Source: Clostridiales bacterium
GTDB taxonomy: Bacteria > Bacillota > Clostridia > Saccharofermentanales > UBA5734
Reading direction: 5' to 3'
Assembly: GCA_007135995.1 (NCBI GenBank)
Contig: SLHU01000428.1
Span: 1-6,572, forward strand
Length of the DNA: 6,572 bases
Shown: one piece after another, positions 1-6,572 of the stretch
Layout: each line of letters begins with the position of its first letter
Numbering within the stretch: the stretch's first letter is position 1
Made by a program: the position numbers and the translations under genes
The notes under the pieces: model-generated
Databases searched by the model: none
The model's input: only the letters and a program-made list of their open reading frames with translations
Told to the model about the DNA's origin: nothing

Positions 1-20
1 CTGCAAGTATATTGTTTTTA

Positions 21-27
21 AGAAAGG
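21..27 (+). promoter_or_regulatory. Ribosome binding site of the UroD-like gene
   Basis: AGAAAGG ends 10 bases before the ATG at 38 but only 4 bases before the in-frame TTG at 32. The spacing favours the ATG, which removes two residues from the longest reading frame. Confidence 0.6.
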
Positions 28-37
28 CAGATTGATT

Positions 38-4251
<4,214 letters not shown>

Positions 4252-4323
4252 GAACAATTTATATCTGACCAGGAATGCCACACGACAATAAAGACGAATC
4301 AGAACGCTTATGAATCTGAGTAT

Positions 4324-4389
4324 TTGCAGTTTTAACCAGCCTGGTTAAGACCGTTATGACCGGGCTTAAAAACAACTATACGAGGGCGA
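4324..4389 (+). repeat. Tandem element, copy 1
   Basis: This copy starts TTGCAGTTTTAACCAG and runs to a purine-rich CGAGGG at 4381-4386. It matches the following 61 bases at about 80% identity when one gap is allowed. The CGAGGG stretch corresponds to the AAGGAG ribosome binding site in copy 2, so the duplication appears to have included the translation-initiation region. Copy 1 also holds a perfect DNA dyad, TTAACCAG and CTGGTTAA around a central C (4332-4348). Confidence 0.8.
4329..4373 (+). promoter_or_regulatory. Predicted RNA hairpin 1
   Basis: The upper stem pairs 4338-4347 (AGCCTGGTTA) with 4357-4366 (TGACCGGGCT): ten pairs including two U-G wobbles, with a 9-base loop AGACCGTTA. A lower A/U helix can form between GTTTT at 4329-4333 and AAAAC at 4369-4373, separated from the upper stem by a small internal loop. 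No U-run follows, so it is not a standard intrinsic terminator. Roles in mRNA stability, processing or protein binding are possible but not shown. Confidence 0.6.
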
Positions 4390-4394
4390 TTGCA

Positions 4395-4438
4395 GTTTTA
4401 CCAGCCCGGTTAAGACAGTTGTAACTGGGCTATAAAAC
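4395..4438 (+). promoter_or_regulatory. Predicted RNA hairpin 2, just upstream of the transporter start
   Basis: The upper stem pairs 4403-4412 (AGCCCGGTTA) with 4422-4431 (TAACTGGGCT): ten pairs including one G-U, with a 9-base loop AGACAGTTG. The lower helix pairs GTTTTA (4395-4400) with TAAAAC (4433-4438). The structure ends 5 bases before the ribosome binding site at 4444-4450, which stays unpaired in this fold. The position suits control of transporter translation or protection of the downstream message; this is inference. Confidence 0.6.
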
Positions 4439-4443
4439 GATTA

Positions 4444-4450
4444 TAAGGAG
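4444..4450 (+). promoter_or_regulatory. Ribosome binding site deciding the TTG start of the transporter gene
   Basis: TAAGGAG lies 7 bases ahead of the TTG at 4458. The ATG at 4451 directly abuts this site and is out of frame, giving only ten codons, so TTG is the likely start. Confidence 0.7.
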
Positions 4451-4457
4451 ATGCAAG

Positions 4458-5693
4458 TTGTCACAAAGAACGAATCACGATGATAAAAAAAGAGTTAATT
4501 TCTTATATGCCGCTTTGCAAAGCTTCTTCTGGTGCGCTAATTGCACATATTTTTCATTTCTTGTCATCTATCTGACCAGTAAGCAGTTTTCCGAATTTGA
4601 GATTGGTCTCGCGATGACCTTGCTGGCAGCAGTCAGTATTCTTTCACCATCCATATTGGGGTATATATCTGATTATGTGTTCCCAGTGAAAAACATCATC
4701 ATTTTTATGATGATGCTCAGTATCCCTGTTGCGTTCACGCTGGGGATGAGTGTCACCCTTGTCCCTGTTGCGCTCCTTTCAGTTACACTGATGGGAATCA
4801 CCGAGAAAAGTCTTGTCAGTGTTATCGATAGCTGGGGTGTGAAAATCAGACGCGGTAAACCATACCTGAATTACGGCGTATCACGCGGCATCGCGTCTTT
4901 ATCGTATGCAGTTGCCGCGCTTTCTCTGGGGCAAATATTTAATGTGATCGGCATAGACAATCTCTTTTGGATTCACGCCATATTCGCAGCTGGCTGCATA
5001 GCCGCAGCCCTGTTCCTGGATCATGTGCCGACATTAACAGGCCAGTCACAAAAAAAATCATACTACGCTGCCATTAAGCAGCTGGCCAGCAATAAAAAAT
5101 ATGTTCTTCTCGTTATCTGTATGGCACTGGCCGGTATGAGCTTTGTTACAAGTTTTACGTTTCAGCCTATCTTGCTGACGCAGATGGGCGGGACAGCCTT
5201 TCATATGGGGCTATCCTTATTTGTCATGGCCGGAAGCGAAGTGCCTGTCATGTTCTATTTTTCAAGGATTGCGGAAAAGTATAAACTGGTTTTTCTGCTT
5301 AATTTAGCTTTTTTATTCACATTTTTCAGAGTTATTGCCAATGTGCTTGCACCCAATTTAGGCTGGCTGATCAGCGTTCAGGCCATACAGGCCTTCTCTT
5401 TTGGCCTTTATTTGCCGGCTGTGCTGATGTACATTAGTCTGATTACCGACGATCATCTGAAAGGCACCGCGATCACACTGGCGGTTTCTGTTGGTGAAGG
5501 ATTTGCCGGTATTGGCGGGAATCTGTTTGGCGGCTATTTAGCAGAGAAGCTGGGTGTTCGATCCGTGTTCTATTTGTTTTCGCTTTTCGCACTGGCCGCT
5601 TTTCTGATCTTTCTTGTTGGTAATAAGCTGATTGACCGGATGGACGCAAAAAAACAGACAGTTTTATTAAAAAGTGAAGAATTGATTCAATAA
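4458..5693 (+). CDS. MFS transporter, probably sugar/oligosaccharide:H+ symporter-like
   Basis: A 411-residue integral membrane protein of the usual MFS size. Twelve hydrophobic segments can be read at about 14-39, 46-71, 78-97, 99-120, 139-161, 168-187, 214-236, 244-268, 277-297, 301-325, 336-361 and 368-388. The long polar loop at about 188-213 is the central cytoplasmic loop between the two six-helix halves. The helix-5 start YGVSRGIASLSYAVAAL resembles the R-x-x-G-S/A-x-x-Y/F pattern of the MFS_1_like/LacY-like group (PF12832). Charged residues inside or at the ends of helices that could serve proton or substrate coupling include D124 and E261 (in MAGSEVPVMF). The gene lies 206 bases downstream of lacZ on the same strand, which suggests import of the galactoside that LacZ cleaves. 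The specificity is inferred only from context; a nucleoside or other solute is possible. Its start codon is TTG. Confidence 0.85.
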   Translation: MSQRTNHDDKKRVNFLYAALQSFFWCANCTYFSFLVIYLTSKQFSEFEIGLAMTLLAAVSILSPSILGYISDYVFPVKNIIIFMMMLSIPVAFTLGMSVTLVPVALLSVTLMGITEKSLVSVIDSWGVKIRRGKPYLNYGVSRGIASLSYAVAALSLGQIFNVIGIDNLFWIHAIFAAGCIAAALFLDHVPTLTGQSQKKSYYAAIKQLASNKKYVLLVICMALAGMSFVTSFTFQPILLTQMGGTAFHMGLSLFVMAGSEVPVMFYFSRIAEKYKLVFLLNLAFLFTFFRVIANVLAPNLGWLISVQAIQAFSFGLYLPAVLMYISLITDDHLKGTAITLAVSVGEGFAGIGGNLFGGYLAEKLGVRSVFYLFSLFALAAFLIFLVGNKLIDRMDAKKQTVLLKSEELIQ

Positions 5694-5700
5694 CAGGGGA

Positions 5701-5869
5701 TTACCTTCGTTTTTTATATACTACAATTTCTGGATCGGAGCCGCCGTCGCCATACTCACACACTAGAAGATAGTTTTCATCAGCAGTCAAACTCTAACAA
5801 GCTGCAGTCGCATTCATCCAGCGGTGAGCAGGAGATTGCGACAACTATTCTTCCATTGTGAAATTCCAG
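5701..5869 (-). pseudogene. Frameshifted 3' remnant of an unidentified gene
   Basis: Two adjoining minus-strand frames read like one protein. From 5869 down to 5780 the frame gives a stretch beginning LEFHNGRIVVAIS and ending CSLLEFDC before a TGA. From 5793 down to 5701 a second frame gives SLTADENYLLVCEYG, then DGGSDPEIVVYKKRR and a TAA stop. A single frameshift near 5785-5795 would join them into about 55 residues. The upstream end at 5870-5872 is a stop (TAA), and no start codon or ribosome binding site precedes it. The amino-acid texture (GRIVV, YLLVCEYGDGGSDPEIVVYK) looks like genuine coding sequence. I do not recognise the family. It could be the far 3' end of the gene at 5971-6572 or an unrelated leftover. 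Confidence 0.45.
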
Positions 5870-5877
5870 TTACACCA

Positions 5878-5883
5878 ATTATA
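5878..5883 (-). promoter_or_regulatory. Possible minus-strand -10 box
   Basis: TATAAT reads leftward on the minus strand, preceded directly by TG. A poor -35 candidate, TGGCAA (5901-5906), lies 17 bases upstream. It would drive transcription into the coding remnant, where no start codon is evident, so it may be chance or a relic. Confidence 0.2.
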
Positions 5884-5914
5884 CAGGTATGGCAGTATGT
5901 TTGCCATGGCCCAT

Positions 5915-5937
5915 GTTTTGGTACCTGGTACCAAAAC
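5915..5937. promoter_or_regulatory. Perfect 23-bp interrupted palindrome (operator-like)
   Basis: The 11-base arms GTTTTGGTACC (5915-5925) and GGTACCAAAAC (5927-5937) are exact reverse complements around a single T at 5926. The size and one-base centre resemble a site for a dimeric repressor or activator. It sits just upstream of the possible minus-strand -35/-10 pair and 33 bases beyond the stop of the right-edge gene. As RNA it could also form a short hairpin, but no U-run follows on either strand. The cognate regulator is not in this window. Confidence 0.55.
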
Positions 5938-5970
5938 GGAAGTAAAGCCTCGTACTCAGTGTCTGATTAT

Positions 5971-6572
5971 TCAGCTTTGTGCGCGTTCGAGCATGTCATG
6001 TACAGCTGTATTGGGATTATTGATCTCATCTGCTTTGTTAATAGTCAAGGTCGGCATGGCGCCATGATCCAGATTGGCCTGCATGAAGATGACGGATGCG
6101 TCCGTTTTTCCGTCCAGAGCGTTATAACCGATGGTCCGGCATAATTTGCCGAACATGAAGGTGTTGAGATCACAGGCACCGGCGCGCAGCTGCGCCTGGG
6201 GGTCTTCACGTGATATCAAATGGGCCTGGGTGACGCATAAGCCTTGCATGCAGATCTCGTTGCGGCCTTCACCGGCAATATACATGGGCCGGTCCTTCAA
6301 GCCCATCGTCCGAAGATAGTCAAGTTCCTTCAGCAGTCCGTAGGTTGTAGGTGTGCCGTTGACAAGTCCGTTGACAGCGTTATTAGTGCAGAGCGTTACA
6401 TCGATGAAAACAGTTTCCAGACCTAGTTCATCGACCGCTGACTTGATGTTCTCACGCAGGATTGAATGCCACATCGGCAGAGCGGTATGAATCTTGACCA
6501 TCACCTTATTGGCTTTATTATTGACCAGGGCCCAGTCACTGCCAGGCACACCAGACGAAGCTGATTTATTGA
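5971..6572 (-). CDS. Partial TIM-barrel glycosidase-like protein, cut by the right edge
   Basis: The frame is open from the window edge to a TGA at 5971-5973, giving about 200 residues. The first start-like codon, GTG at 6549, has no ribosome binding site and the frame continues upstream of it (reading NKSASSG), so the true start lies outside the window. Counting from that GTG, notable motifs are WHSILRENI (27-35), a strand-end TVFIDVT with D50, IAGEGRNEI with E94 and E98, a VTQAHL stretch near 106-111, and GAMPTLTI (163-170). An Asp at the end of one barrel strand and a Glu in a later GEGxNE strand fits glycosidase-like TIM barrels of the DUF6259 kind, but that family name is tentative. The end at HDMLERAQS may be natural or premature, because coding-like sequence follows in other frames further left. 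GC content is about 52%, higher than that of the three plus-strand genes, and orientation is opposite to them. Confidence 0.6.
   Translation of the reverse strand, partial: NKSASSGVPGSDWALVNNKANKVMVKIHTALPMWHSILRENIKSAVDELGLETVFIDVTLCTNNAVNGLVNGTPTTYGLLKELDYLRTMGLKDRPMYIAGEGRNEICMQGLCVTQAHLISREDPQAQLRAGACDLNTFMFGKLCRTIGYNALDGKTDASVIFMQANLDHGAMPTLTINKADEINNPNTAVHDMLERAQS

Larger units (their letters stand above)
4390..4450 (+). repeat. Tandem element, copy 2 (ends at the transporter ribosome binding site)
   Basis: This copy starts TTGCAGTTTTACCAG and ends with TAAGGAG, the ribosome binding site of the TTG-initiated transporter gene. The period is 66 bases at the left edge and 65 afterwards, because copy 1 has one extra A. 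The 17-bp DNA dyad of copy 1 is broken here at two pair positions, while the larger RNA stem stays intact. Confidence 0.8.
4252..4457 (+). other. Intergenic region between lacZ and the transporter gene
   Basis: These 206 bases hold no plausible coding sequence. The first 70 or so show nothing firm. A short possible stem (TCAGA/TCTGA around 4299-4318) followed by TTTGCAG might be a decayed third copy of the element that follows. The rest, 4324-4450, is two tandem copies of a ~65-base hairpin-forming element. No U-tract follows either hairpin, so I see no rho-independent terminator, and transcription from lacZ into the transporter is plausible. No convincing promoter was found either. Confidence 0.6.
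5694..5970. other. Gap without an intact gene between the convergent transporter and right-edge genes
   Basis: These 277 bases hold a degraded minus-strand coding remnant (5701-5869), a TATAAT-like box on the minus strand, and a perfect 23-bp interrupted palindrome. I find no typical terminator for either flanking gene. The T-run at 5710-5715 has only a 3-bp stem in front of it and reads as lysine codons in the minus-strand remnant. Confidence 0.6.

Noticed and set aside
4324..4450. CRISPR array or tRNA reading of the tandem element
   Set aside because: There are only two copies at about 80% identity with no unique spacer between them, and the fold is one hairpin per copy, not a cloverleaf.
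5050..5057. A8 homopolymer in the transporter gene as a slippage site
   Set aside because: It lies in the lysine-rich central loop, the frame is intact, and runs of this length are common in such genomes.
5696..5715. Possible rho-independent terminator after the transporter (AGG...CCT followed by six T)
   Set aside because: Only a 3-bp stem precedes the T-run, and the T-run is explained as lysine codons of the minus-strand remnant.
5824..6144. A 106-codon plus-strand open frame with an ATG at 5824
   Set aside because: Most of it lies antisense to the right-edge minus-strand gene, the product has no recognisable pattern, and the minus strand shows clear enzyme-like motifs in the shared part.
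6131..6426. Two short plus-strand open frames antisense to the right-edge gene
   Set aside because: They are short, overlap the better-supported minus-strand frame, have no ribosome binding site I could accept, and show no protein family pattern.

Overview
The window looks like a carbohydrate-utilisation locus of a low-to-mid GC Gram-positive bacterium (Bacillota). The first 5.7 kb is roughly 43-45% GC by eye. Strong AGGAG-type ribosome binding sites sit in front of a GTG and a TTG start, and all three complete proteins resemble families common in that phylum. I cannot name a genus from the sequence alone.

Layout: (1) 38-1126 (+), a uroporphyrinogen-decarboxylase-superfamily protein of the type often found in glycan loci. 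(2) 1180-4251 (+), a full-length LacZ-type family GH2 beta-galactosidase with both catalytic glutamates. (3) 4252-4457, a 206-bp gap holding two tandem copies of a ~65-bp element; each copy can fold into a long hairpin, and the second ends at the ribosome binding site of the next gene. (4) 4458-5693 (+), a 12-helix MFS transporter starting at TTG. (5) 5694-5970, a gap without an intact gene: it holds a frameshifted minus-strand coding remnant (5701-5869) and a perfect 23-bp interrupted palindrome (5915-5937). (6) 5971-6572 (-), the 3' part of a gene running in from beyond the right edge, GC-richer (~52%) than the rest and resembling a TIM-barrel glycosidase-like protein.

The three plus-strand genes read as one operon. 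The MFS protein probably imports a small glycoside, LacZ hydrolyses a terminal beta-galactoside in the cytoplasm, and the UroD-like protein has an unassigned role. No promoter for the first gene is visible; it must lie upstream of the window. I see no rho-independent terminator between the genes or after the transporter.

The most unusual feature is the duplicated hairpin element ahead of the transporter. Its two copies differ at three stem pairs, and every difference keeps the pairing, which suggests selection on RNA structure. I see no CRISPR array, tRNA, rRNA, insertion sequence or defence system here, and I do not claim a new biological system.
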